A DNA stretch of 64,000 bases from JBKCUI01 sp052161605 (GCA_052161605.1 CP197409.1); one strand, 5' to 3'. Positions 16,271 through 23,044 are shown, numbered from the stretch's first letter. A program made the numbers and translations. The notes: a model not told the origin generated them from the letters alone.

Positions 16271-16340
16271 GAAGGCTTAAGGTGTAAGGCTTAAGGCTAA
16301 AGTGTTTGACGCGATCCTTTAGTCTTAAGTCTTTAGCCTC
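16271..16340. repeat. palindromic spacer (AAGGCTTAAGG type)
   Basis: Left arm AAGGCTTAAGGCTAAAG and right arm CTTTAGTCTTAAGTC form an imperfect hairpin whose words match the arms of the S23 element at 13935-14354. Confidence 0.6.
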
Positions 16341-16345
16341 ACTAC

Positions 16346-16430
16346 GGAAGGTAGCCAGATACGGTTTGCTGGGCTGCACTGCTAACGCAGTTCTCGTCAA
16401 GAGATGAGGGTTCGACTCCCTTGCCTTCCG
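16346..16430 (+). tRNA. tRNA-Ser(GCT)
   Basis: Acceptor GGAAGGT/GCCTTCC; CTGCA/CGCAG stem with loop CTGCTAA; long class II variable arm. Confidence 0.9.
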
Positions 16431-16464
16431 CTTCGTTGGCTCAACCAATTGTCGAAGACGATAT

Positions 16465-16536
16465 GGCTCGATGGTGAAGCGGATATCACCTCTCGCTTCT
16501 AACGAGAAGTTCCAGGTTCGATTCCTGGTCGAGCTA
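16465..16536 (+). tRNA. tRNA-Arg(TCT)
   Basis: Acceptor GGCTCGA/TCGAGCT; perfect TCTCG/CGAGA stem with loop CTTCTAA. The first Y-RNA-like element begins four bases after it. Confidence 0.9.
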
Positions 16537-16540
16537 CTGA

Positions 16541-16685
16541 CGATCGACTGCCGAGTTGGAGTACATGCTTCAGGAGCCGGATGTCGTGGGTTCGAATCCC
16601 ACCGGCGCGACTTTGATTTAGATCATTGCGCCGTAGTTCAGTGGTAGAACGCCGTAAACCCTCTGACACATAACTTCGTTGATCG
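16541..16685 (+). ncRNA. Y-RNA-like element 1 with permuted tRNA module
   Basis: Ends pair: CGATCGAC (16541-16548) with GTTGATCG (16678-16685), eight pairs including one G-U. The 5' strand is followed by TGCC, then GAGTT pairs with AACTT, leaving an asymmetric internal loop. Inside lie, in order, a T arm (16586-16602), acceptor 3' strand CGGCGCG, a loop, acceptor 5' strand TGCGCCG and a perfect D arm GTTC/GAAC (16636-16650). This is tRNA order permuted at the anticodon with the acceptor closed, as in bacterial Y RNAs. The TROVE gene lies 2 kb downstream. Confidence 0.7.
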
Positions 16686-16696
16686 TTTTAAAACAA

Positions 16697-16820
16697 CACT
16701 TGACTGCCGGTTCGGAGTACATGGCTGATAATCGAAAGGTTTAGTGGGTTCGAATCCCGCCCGGCCCGCTCGTATCGATCAAGACACGGGCCGGATCTCT
16801 GGCCACACCCTCGTCAAGTG
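16697..16820 (+). ncRNA. Y-RNA-like element 2
   Basis: Terminal stem CACTTGAC/GTCAAGTG is perfect over 8 bp (16697-16704 with 16813-16820). TGCC and GGAGTACAT follow the 5' strand; CCTC precedes the 3' strand. A T arm (16744-16760) is followed by CCGGCCC and, after ~20 nt, GGGCCGG, a perfect closed acceptor-like stem. No D arm is recognisable. Confidence 0.65.
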
Positions 16821-16930
16821 ACTTTTGAAAATCACAGAACTGTAGCGAACATCGCTGCACCTATGACTGTCGTTTCACCAACCAATAACAACCTTTACGA
16901 AATCTCGAAGGGACACGGAATGGACTAAGC

Positions 16931-17572
16931 ATGAGCACTATCGCAGTAACTCTCGACAACTACATGACGCCTATTGGCCTGAGCCCAACGCTTCAGCGTC
17001 CAACGTTGGTTCTGAACCGTAACTGGCAGCCAATCAACGTGGCGACGGTTGCGCGTGCTCTGATCATGCTGTGGAACGACTCAGCCAAGATCGTTGATAC
17101 GGTTGATTACCAACTGTATGACTGGAGCGACTGGAGCCAAATGGTTCCGGATCGAGATGAGCCGTTCATCCAGTCGGTACGCCAGCGCATCCGTATTCCA
17201 GAGGTCGTAGCATTGACTAAGTTCGATGCGATGCCCACGCAGACGGTTACCTTTAGCCGCAGAAACGTATTCAAGCGTGACAAGATGACCTGCCAATACT
17301 GTGGAAAGCAGCCTGGCAGCGAAGAACTTACGATTGACCACGTTGTTCCGCGTGCTCAAGGTGGACAGTCGACTTGGACGAACTGTGTACTGGCTTGTGT
17401 CGACTGCAATTCGAAGAAAGCTGACCGAACTCCAACGCAGGCGCGAATGAACCTCCGCAAGGAGCCTGTGCGTCCAGCCTGGAAGCCGATCTATGCCGAT
17501 CGAATGAATCGCGTGAAGAGCTGGTCCAAGTTTATCAGCGAAGCCTACTGGATAGTAGAGCTCGAAGATTAA
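16931..17572 (+). CDS. HNH endonuclease
   Basis: 213 aa. The C-terminal half is a canonical HNH/McrA-like domain: RRNVFKRD leading into CQYCG (Cys121, Cys124), LTIDHVVPRAQGG with catalytic Asp-His at 136-137, and CVDCN (Cys156, Cys159, Asn160). The zinc-bound fold cuts nucleic acid. The N-terminal ~100 residues (VLNRNWQPINV) belong to the same widespread subfamily. It sits between Y-like element 2 and tRNA-Trp, with its own GC-rich hairpin downstream. A two-codon ORF (ATG GAC TAA, 16920-16928) separates the AAGGG ribosome site from ATG 16931, suggesting translational tuning. Whether it acts on DNA (homing) or RNA is unknown. Confidence 0.88.
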   Translation: MSTIAVTLDNYMTPIGLSPTLQRPTLVLNRNWQPINVATVARALIMLWNDSAKIVDTVDYQLYDWSDWSQMVPDRDEPFIQSVRQRIRIPEVVALTKFDAMPTQTVTFSRRNVFKRDKMTCQYCGKQPGSEELTIDHVVPRAQGGQSTWTNCVLACVDCNSKKADRTPTQARMNLRKEPVRPAWKPIYADRMNRVKSWSKFISEAYWIVELED

Positions 17573-17577
17573 AAACC

Positions 17578-17605
17578 GCAGAAGCTCAGTTCGCTGGGCT
17601 TCTGC
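17578..17605 (+). terminator. hairpin after the HNH gene
   Basis: GCAGAAGC and GCTTCTGC form a perfect 8-bp stem with a 12-nt loop. There is no T run, so it may be a processing or stability hairpin ahead of tRNA-Trp rather than a true terminator. Confidence 0.55.
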
Positions 17606-17610
17606 CATAC

Positions 17611-17680
17611 AGGAATGTTCGCCTGGGAGCGGACTCGGTCTCCAAAGCCGATGGACAGTGTTCGAATCACTGCGTTCCTG
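17611..17680 (+). tRNA. tRNA-Trp(CCA)
   Basis: Acceptor AGGAATG/CGTTCCT with G discriminator; perfect TCGGT/GCCGA stem (one G-U) and loop CTCCAAA. Confidence 0.85.
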
Positions 17681-17683
17681 CTT

Positions 17684-17777
17684 GCAAAGTAGTAAGGGGC
17701 AAGCGGTAAGGTTTAAGCAAAACCAGCGAACCTTCCGTCTTCCACTTACTCCTTATACCTTACAGCTCAAAGCTTGC
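17684..17777. repeat. palindromic spacer (GTAAGG type)
   Basis: Long imperfect inverted repeat, arms around GGTAAGGTTTAAGC and GAACCTTCCGTC, outer GCAAAG/CTTGC. No ORF; same family as the earlier spacers. Confidence 0.5.
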
Positions 17778-17779
17778 TC

Positions 17780-17853
17780 GCCGATGTGGCTCGACTTAGA
17801 AAGGCACCTGTCTTGTAAACAGGTCCATGCTGGTGCGAATCCAGTCATCGGCT
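17780..17853 (+). tRNA. tRNA-Thr(TGT)
   Basis: Perfect acceptor GCCGATG/CATCGGC; perfect CCTGT/ACAGG stem with loop CTTGTAA. Confidence 0.88.
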
Positions 17854-17855
17854 CT

Positions 17856-17930
17856 GACAACTGAACTGCCTGTTCGGATTACATACACCAACAACGAAAG
17901 TATCTGAACAATCTTCTTCGTTCAGCTGTC
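17856..17930 (+). ncRNA. Y-RNA-like element 3, short form without tRNA module
   Basis: Terminal stem GACA-CTGAAC / GTTCAG-TGTC (17856-17866 with 17920-17930, one mismatch). TGCC follows, then TGTTC pairs with GAACA, and CGGATTACAT is conserved. CTTC precedes the 3' strand. The distal part is a small loop instead of a tRNA-like fold. Confidence 0.6.
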
Positions 17931-18038
17931 TCTATTCGGATTGCAGCCCGCTGCGATCCGCTCGTTTTCTAACCCACTCACCACCAAGGAGCTTTATCAT
18001 GCGCGACCAAACTTTCGAAGATTCCTGCTTTCGAACCC

Positions 18039-18206
18039 ATGAGTAAACGTCGAAGGGGCTTCCCCTCGGAAACCAACGTCAAACGCGGCGTCCGCATCGT
18101 TCACGGTGACAAGTTGCTTGAGGAAAAACTCGGGCGAAACGATCCGTGCCCGTGTGGCAGTGGAAAAGTATTCAAACGTTGCTGCCTCCATTCAGGCTGC
18201 TTTTGA
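18039..18206 (+). CDS. small SEC-C zinc-motif protein
   Basis: 55 aa, not easily found by ORF callers. The C-terminal half is a complete SEC-C motif (GRNDPCPCGSGKVFKRCC, residues ~32-49), the zinc-binding module at the end of SecA that also occurs as stand-alone or accessory domains binding proteins or nucleic acids. The N-terminus is basic (MSKRRRGF). A 15-codon ORF at 17999-18046 with a good ribosome site (AAGGAG) overlaps its start (ATGAGTAA), so translation is probably coupled through that leader peptide. It lies between Y-like elements 3 and 4. Function unknown; RNA or ribosome contact is a guess from context. Confidence 0.7.
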   Translation: MSKRRRGFPSETNVKRGVRIVHGDKLLEEKLGRNDPCPCGSGKVFKRCCLHSGCF

Positions 18207-18258
18207 TGGCGTGAACCGCGACGAATACTTTTAGAGAAAAGTATTGAGGGAGAAAAAG

Positions 18259-18385
18259 TGCGACTGCCGGAACGGACTACAGGTAGAGCGCGTCGAGAGA
18301 CGAGGCCACAGGTTCAAATCCTGTCCGCATCCCAAATAGGCTGCAGGTAGCTCAGTAACAATGTCTGCACCAATACTTCGTCGCA
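18259..18385 (+). ncRNA. Y-RNA-like element 4
   Basis: TGCGAC (18259-18264) pairs with GTCGCA (18380-18385); TGCC and CGGACTACAG follow, and ACTTC precedes the 3' strand. It contains a GNRA-capped hairpin CGTC-GAGA-GACG, a T arm (18308-18324), then a partly matching closed acceptor (CCGCATCC with GGCTGCAG) and a degenerate TAGCTCAGT D region. Confidence 0.6.
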
Positions 18386-18398
18386 ATTTACAAACGAA

Positions 18399-18515
18399 TC
18401 GACTGCCAAATCGGATTACATGGGTCGTGAGTTCGAATCTCATCAGCGTCTGCAAAGACGGTGTAGCTCAGTGGGGAGAGCAATGTCTAGAACGGTCTGA
18501 TTTTCACTTCGTCAG
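18399..18515 (+). ncRNA. Y-RNA-like element 5 with permuted tRNA module
   Basis: TCGAC-TGCC and CGGATTACAT open the element and CACTTCGTC closes it. Inside are a T arm (18427-18443), acceptor CAGCGTCT closed by a GCAA tetraloop onto AGACGGTG (7 of 8 pairs), then a perfect D arm GCTC/GAGC. The permuted order is very clear here. The terminal stem is the weakest of the set (GAC/GTC, or an alternative GACTG/CAGTC pairing). Confidence 0.6.
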
Positions 18516-18627
18516 TCAATTTCCGCGAACATCTCGCATCGAAGCGAGTCATTAAGCACAACAAAACAAATGCATGAGCAAGGGGAAGCGGAGTAAGCAA
18601 TGGGCTCACCTCTGCTTTGCGATTCTC

Positions 18628-18703
18628 GTTCGACTGCCAGTTGGGATTACATCGTCTGCTAAACGATGGCGAGAGCCATATTCTCAACAACCCTTCGTCG
18701 AAC
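18628..18703 (+). ncRNA. Y-RNA-like element 6, directly upstream of the TROVE gene
   Basis: Perfect 7-bp terminal stem GTTCGAC/GTCGAAC (18628-18634 with 18697-18703), then TGCC and GGGATTACAT, with CCTTC before the 3' strand. The interior has two clean hairpins: ATCGT/ACGAT with loop CTGCTAA, which looks like an anticodon arm, and GGC-GAGA-GCC. A T run (18706-18710) follows, so it may end transcription 20 bp before the TROVE ribosome site. Confidence 0.65.
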
Positions 18704-18729
18704 AGTTTTTAGTTTAGGAGATCACTCCC

Positions 18730-20427
18730 ATGGCCAACAAGTCTCTATTCGCAAGTCTTACCAACCGATTGCCACGCGCTAACGCCGTCAACGAAGCGGG
18801 TGGCAGCGCGTACAAGCTCGAGCCGAAGCACGCCCTGGCTCAAGTTGCCGCTACGGGTACGTTCGGTAATGCGTTCTACAGCACGGCTGAGACGCAGCTC
18901 GACGAAGTCCTGAAGTTGATCGATGAAGTCGACGACAACCAGTACTTGGCGAAGCTGGCTCTGTACGCACGTGAGAAGGCGTTCATGAAGGACATGCCGG
19001 CTGCATTGCTGGTTGCGTTGTCTGTTCGTGATACCGAACTGATGCACCGAGTATTCGATCGCGTGGTCGACAACGGTCGCGTTCTTCGAACAGTGTTCCA
19101 GATGATTCGGTCTGGGCAATTCAAGAACAAGGCTGGCCACGGCCGCGTTGGTTTGTCGAGCTCTGTGCAGCGAGCCTTCCAGCGTTGGTTGAACACGGCT
19201 TCGGTCGGAAAGCTGCTGAGCGCATCGATCGGTAACGATCCGAGCTTGCGGGACATCCTGCGAATGGCTCGCCCGACGCCGAAGGATAACGCTCGACGAG
19301 CGATGTTCGGTTGGTTGACTGATAAGAGCATCGACAAGTGGGCACCGGCAACGGAAGCCGACTTGCCGGTCGAAGTTCAGTCGCTGATCGCGTACCGTAA
19401 CTCGGAGAGCGAAGACGCACAAGCTTTGATCGCTGGTGGACTCGATAACGTCCGATGGGACTTGTTGTCCGATGCTGCCAAGGGACCAAAGGTTTGGGCT
19501 GCACTGGCTCGCAAGATGGGTCCGCAGGCGCTGCGCATGAACCTCAATACGTTGCTGCGACACGGGGTTTTTGGGGATTCGAATTCAGCGATTGGTGTTG
19601 CTCTGCGTGAAGCCGGCATCACGATACCAGAGACAGGTGAGGATTTTGTGGACCTGGTTGCAGCTCGACTTGCTGACGAGTCGGAGATCCGCCGCTCGAA
19701 ACAGTTCCCGTACCAGTACTTTGCTGCGTACTTGAACGCGGACTTGGAAGTTCCGCAGAAGATCCGCACGGCCCTGCATAAGGCAGCCGAGATCGCCTGT
19801 GGAAACGTACCGGAGTTGCCGGGACCGGTGGTTATTGGTCTGGATACGTCTGGATCGATGAGCTGTGCGGTCATGGGGAACCGCGGACGAGGTGCGACTT
19901 CGAAGATGCGATGCATCGACGTGGCAGCACTGTTCGCCGCAGCGATCCTGCGACGCAACCCGGACAGCGTTGTGATTCCGTTCGATACATCGGCTTACGA
20001 TGCCAAGATTGATCCGAACGATTCGATCTTGAGCATTGCCGAGCGATTGGCAAAGTACGGAGGTGGTGGAACAAATTGCTCCCTGCCGCTGGTAGCTGCC
20101 AACCAGAAGTACGCGAAGCGCAAGTTCGCTGGCATCGTTCTCGTTAGCGATAACGAGAGCTGGGTTGGAACAGGACGGTACGGTTCGACCGGTGTGATGA
20201 CCGCTTGGGAAGCCTTCGTTGCCAACCAGCGCAAGCTGGCAGGTAAGGATGCTGCTCCGAAGCTAGTCAACATCGATCTGCAACCGTACCAGACGGTTCA
20301 GGCTTGTGAGCGAGCTGACATCATGAACATCGGAGGCTTCAGTGACGCCGTGTTCAACGTGATCAGTGCGTTCCTCGCCGACAACAACCAGCGATTCGTC
20401 GCTGAAGTCGAAGCGATGGAACTCTAA
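18730..20427 (+). CDS. rsr: TROVE-domain Ro60/Rsr RNA-binding ring protein
   Basis: 565 aa, the usual length for bacterial Rsr (Ro60 orthologue). Residues ~1-360 are the helical TROVE ring (GSAYKLEPKHALAQVAATGTF, then YLAKLALYAREKAFMKDMPA). Residues ~365-540 are a vWA domain with an intact MIDAS, DTSGSMS at ~373. Rsr binds Y RNAs and the 3' ends of misfolded or structured RNAs, and can tether exoribonucleases such as PNPase for decay. RBS AGGAGA precedes ATG 18730. It is the first protein gene after the Y-like array, and its own mRNA is closed by a strong terminator. The last 158 codons and the terminator occur again at 22.3-22.9 kb. Confidence 0.93.
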   Translation: MANKSLFASLTNRLPRANAVNEAGGSAYKLEPKHALAQVAATGTFGNAFYSTAETQLDEVLKLIDEVDDNQYLAKLALYAREKAFMKDMPAALLVALSVRDTELMHRVFDRVVDNGRVLRTVFQMIRSGQFKNKAGHGRVGLSSSVQRAFQRWLNTASVGKLLSASIGNDPSLRDILRMARPTPKDNARRAMFGWLTDKSIDKWAPATEADLPVEVQSLIAYRNSESEDAQALIAGGLDNVRWDLLSDAAKGPKVWAALARKMGPQALRMNLNTLLRHGVFGDSNSAIGVALREAGITIPETGEDFVDLVAARLADESEIRRSKQFPYQYFAAYLNADLEVPQKIRTALHKAAEIACGNVPELPGPVVIGLDTSGSMSCAVMGNRGRGATSKMRCIDVAALFAAAILRRNPDSVVIPFDTSAYDAKIDPNDSILSIAERLAKYGGGGTNCSLPLVAANQKYAKRKFAGIVLVSDNESWVGTGRYGSTGVMTAWEAFVANQRKLAGKDAAPKLVNIDLQPYQTVQACERADIMNIGGFSDAVFNVISAFLADNNQRFVAEVEAMEL

Positions 20428-20585
20428 AGCGTCGCTGACCGCTCCGCCGGTCAGACCTATCAAGATCGTTTGGCCCTTGGTCCAACCGCTGCATATTTGA
20501 AACCAAACACCCGCAGGTCTAATCGGCCCCGCGGGTGTTTTTCGTTGTGCGCATCGTGAGAAGTAATTGAGTTTCCGTTTAGCTA
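19954..20585 (+). repeat. segmental duplication, copy 1 (TROVE 3' end plus terminator)
   Basis: From CGCAACCCGGACAGCG inside the TROVE gene to GTTTAGCTA after the terminator. It is nearly identical to 22301-22933, with a handful of substitutions, mostly silent, and one inserted C. Confidence 0.9.
20505..20542 (+). terminator. terminator of the TROVE gene
   Basis: ACACCCGC and GCGGGTGT form the stem, followed by TTTTT. The same structure, with one extra C, is present in the duplicated copy at 22852-22890. Confidence 0.85.
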
Positions 20586-20633
20586 GAGGTTAGGTTATTA
20601 TGGAAAGATACATTTCAGGAAAGGACTGATCGC

Positions 20634-22181
20634 GTGCCTGTATTGCCCATCAACGTCAAGGATCTTCTACACCGACGAACCATCGAGGGTGAGCGAGTCG
20701 AATTCAAAGCCGGGTGGAATCCTGTCGCGATCGTGCGCACCCTATGCGCATTTGCCAATGATTTCGAGAACCTTGGTGGCGGTTATGTTGTAATTGGGCA
20801 AGATTGCGATGCGGATGGTAATCCCATCTTTCCTCCCTGCGGTTTAGATCGAGGTGAGCTAGATAAGATTCAGCGTGAAATGCAGCGACTCGGTAATCTC
20901 TTTCAGCCTAGCTACTTTCCACACTTAGGAATTGTTGAGTACGAGGGCAAGACGCTACTGATCCTCTGGGCACCCGGCGGTCCCAATCGCCCCTATAAAG
21001 CTCCTGCCGATGTCACTTCTAAGCATAAGGAGTATCGCTACTTCATTCGTCGTTACGCCAGTACTATCACCGTGGCCGAGAACAGCGACGAGATGCGCGA
21101 ACTGCTCAGCCTTACTGCCACCGTCCCCTTCGATGATCGATATTGTCCGCGGGCGGAACTGACCGACCTGAAACTCCCGTTGATCGAATCATTCCTCAAG
21201 GAGATCGGCAGTGAACTGGCCGCCTCGGCGGCCGAGATACCGTTCGTTGACCTGTGCCGCCAGATGAACTTGATCGAAGGAGGCAGCGAATATCTAAAGC
21301 CTCGGAACGTGGGCTTGCTATTCTTCAGCCCTGATCCACACAAGTTCTTCCCGGGTGCTACGATTGATGTCGTGATATTTCCTGATGGGGCTGGGGGAGA
21401 CGAGATCATCGAAAAGACCTTTCGTGGGCCTATCCACGAGCAAATTCGTTCTGCCCTCCGTTATATCGACAACGAAGTTCTAGTTGAGAAAGTTCGTAAG
21501 GTCCCTGATCGTGCCGAAGCCGATCGATTTTGGAATTATCCGCGAGTCGCTATAGAAGAAGCCCTAGTCAACGCCGTGTACCATCGCGGTTATGATGCAC
21601 CCGAACCCATCGAGGTGCGTGTGAACCCCGAATCGATTGAGATGGTCAGCTATCCAGGGCCTGAACCCTCCATACGCAACGAGCAACTACAATCCGGACG
21701 GGTTGTCCCCAGACGCTACCGAAATCGCCGCATCGGCGAACTGCTCAAGGAACTCGAATTGACCGAACGCCGAGGAACCGGCTTCCCCAAGATCGAGCGG
21801 GCCATGCAGCGAAACGGATCGCCACCCGCTGTCTTTTCCACCGACGAAGGTCGCACCCATTTTCTGGTTACCCTACCGATCCATCCTGAAATGCGGGGAG
21901 TGATTAGGAAGGCAGGTGCCGTTTCAAAAGCATCAACGCATACAGTCTGGATCGACGAACAGGCCCAAAAAGTGGGACATGAAATTTCGGATCGCCAGCG
22001 AGCGTTAATGCGGATTTTATTGGATCACAGGCAACTCTCTCTCGGAGATATCCTCGAGCGTCTGTCCGGAACTCACGCGCCGAGGACTATCCAAAGGGAA
22101 TTGCAGCGACTTCGGGACGCCGGGCTTGTCGAGTCAACTGGAGTAGGAAAGGGAGCAAAATGGTCGATTTGCAGACGCTGA
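20634..22181 (+). CDS. AlbA_2 / HATPase ATP-binding regulator (RecG-related family)
   Basis: 515 aa from GTG 20634 (RBS AGGAAAGG upstream). The N-terminal AlbA_2/Schlafen-like domain, residues ~8-130, has ERVEFKAGWN and GGGYVVIGQD. A HATPase_c_4-like ATP-binding module near residues 300-400 has IEEALVNAVYHRGYD and ERRGTGFPKIERAM. The C-terminal ~75 residues form a winged helix (LSLGDILERLSGTH, LQRLRDAGLVESTG). Such proteins are annotated as putative transcriptional regulators and are common on mobile DNA and in defence islands. It sits as a ~1.6-kb cassette between the two copies of the TROVE 3' end, so it was inserted after or with the duplication. Confidence 0.85.
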   Translation: MPVLPINVKDLLHRRTIEGERVEFKAGWNPVAIVRTLCAFANDFENLGGGYVVIGQDCDADGNPIFPPCGLDRGELDKIQREMQRLGNLFQPSYFPHLGIVEYEGKTLLILWAPGGPNRPYKAPADVTSKHKEYRYFIRRYASTITVAENSDEMRELLSLTATVPFDDRYCPRAELTDLKLPLIESFLKEIGSELAASAAEIPFVDLCRQMNLIEGGSEYLKPRNVGLLFFSPDPHKFFPGATIDVVIFPDGAGGDEIIEKTFRGPIHEQIRSALRYIDNEVLVEKVRKVPDRAEADRFWNYPRVAIEEALVNAVYHRGYDAPEPIEVRVNPESIEMVSYPGPEPSIRNEQLQSGRVVPRRYRNRRIGELLKELELTERRGTGFPKIERAMQRNGSPPAVFSTDEGRTHFLVTLPIHPEMRGVIRKAGAVSKASTHTVWIDEQAQKVGHEISDRQRALMRILLDHRQLSLGDILERLSGTHAPRTIQRELQRLRDAGLVESTGVGKGAKWSICRR

Positions 22182-22195
22182 ATACCTAAGTGCTA

Positions 22196-22228
22196 CGCCA
22201 CATATGCGCCACATATGCGCCACATATG
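22196..22228. repeat. three tandem copies of CGCCACATATG
   Basis: An 11-bp unit repeated three times exactly, followed by ATCCGCAGTGTTTTTG. A degenerate version of the same sequence (ACGCCACATACACGCC... ATCCGCAGGTGTTTTTG) follows the second TROVE copy at ~22934-22980, so both belong to the duplicated unit. Confidence 0.8.
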
Positions 22229-22300
22229 CGCCCATCCGCAGTGTTTTTGGGCTATTTTGTCAGGCAATCCCGGAAAACTACATCATTGAAACTGTTACCC

Positions 22301-22774
22301 CGCAACCCGGACAGCGTTGTGATTCCGTTCGATACATCGGCTTACGACGCCAAGATCGATCCGAACGATTCGATCTTGAGCATTGCCGAGCGATTGGCAA
22401 AGTACGGAGGTGGTGGAACAAATTGCTCCCTGCCGCTGGTAGCTGCCAACCAGAAGTACGCGAAGCGCAAGTTCGCCGGCATTGTTCTCGTTAGCGATAA
22501 CGAGAGTTGGGTCGGAACAGGACGGCACGGTTCGACCGGTGTGATGACCGCTTGGGAAGCCTTCGTTGCCAACCAGCGCAAGCTGGCAGGTAAGGATGCT
22601 GCTCCGAAGTTGGTCAACATCGATCTGCAACCGTACCAGACGGTTCAGGCTTGTGAGCGATCTGACATTATGAACATCGGTGGCTTCAGTGACGCCGTGT
22701 TCAACGTGATCAGTGCGTTCCTCGCCGACAACAACCAGCGATTCGTCGCTGAAGTCGAAGCGATGGAACTCTAA
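22301..22774 (+). pseudogene. duplicated 3' fragment of the TROVE gene (vWA part only)
   Basis: 158 codons in frame, identical in protein to the C-terminal vWA segment of the gene at 18730 except for one or two residues. It lacks the TROVE ring and the MIDAS DxSxS. Its frame is open 37 codons upstream, but with no relation to TROVE and no ribosome site, so it is unlikely to be a working gene. The reading frame is intact, meaning the duplication is recent. Confidence 0.85.
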
Positions 22775-22851
22775 AGCGTCGCTGACCGCTCCGCCGGTCA
22801 GACCTATCAAGATCGTTTGGCCCTTGGTCCAACCGCTGCATATTTGAAACC

Positions 22852-22890
22852 AAACACCCGCAGGTCTAATCGGCCCCCGCGGGTGTTTTT
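22852..22890 (+). terminator. duplicated TROVE terminator
   Basis: Same ACACCCGC/GCGGGTGT stem and T run as at 20505-20542. Confidence 0.8.
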
Positions 22891-23044
22891 CGTTGTGCGC
22901 ATCGTGAGAAGTAATTGAGTTTCCGTTTAGCTATACGCCACATACACGCCATTTATACGCCGATCCGCAGGTGTTTTTGTTTTGATCAAATATTGAGTTG
23001 GTTGTACAACATGATTAACGTTTCTGTTTCCAAGAGAGAGCACC

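Larger units (their letters stand above)
22301..22933 (+). repeat. segmental duplication, copy 2
   Basis: 633 bp matching 19954-20585. The terminator (22852-22890) is included. After GTTTAGCTA the two copies diverge: copy 1 into the AlbA_2 cassette, copy 2 into TACGCCACATA, which also follows the cassette. Confidence 0.9.

Noticed and set aside
12900..16900. Minus-strand ORFs such as 12926-13489, 13224-13454 and 16020-16448
   Set aside because: They run through tRNA genes and their apparent motifs (NRTQRDS-like, GxEPRS) are the reverse complement of conserved T arms.
16541..18703. Permuted group I intron-exon tRNA genes
   Set aside because: No P3-P8 core or long flanking intron halves; conserved flanks are only ~20 nt and pair with each other directly. 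A permuted tRNA precursor without intron remains a weaker alternative to Y RNA.
16541..18703. Decayed ordinary tRNA genes
   Set aside because: T arms, D arms and acceptor strands are intact but in permuted order, and the flanking motif is conserved six times, which decay would not produce.
22190..22300. N-terminal extension of the duplicated TROVE fragment as a new fusion gene
   Set aside because: The upstream codons are in tandem repeats and non-coding DNA with no ribosome site.
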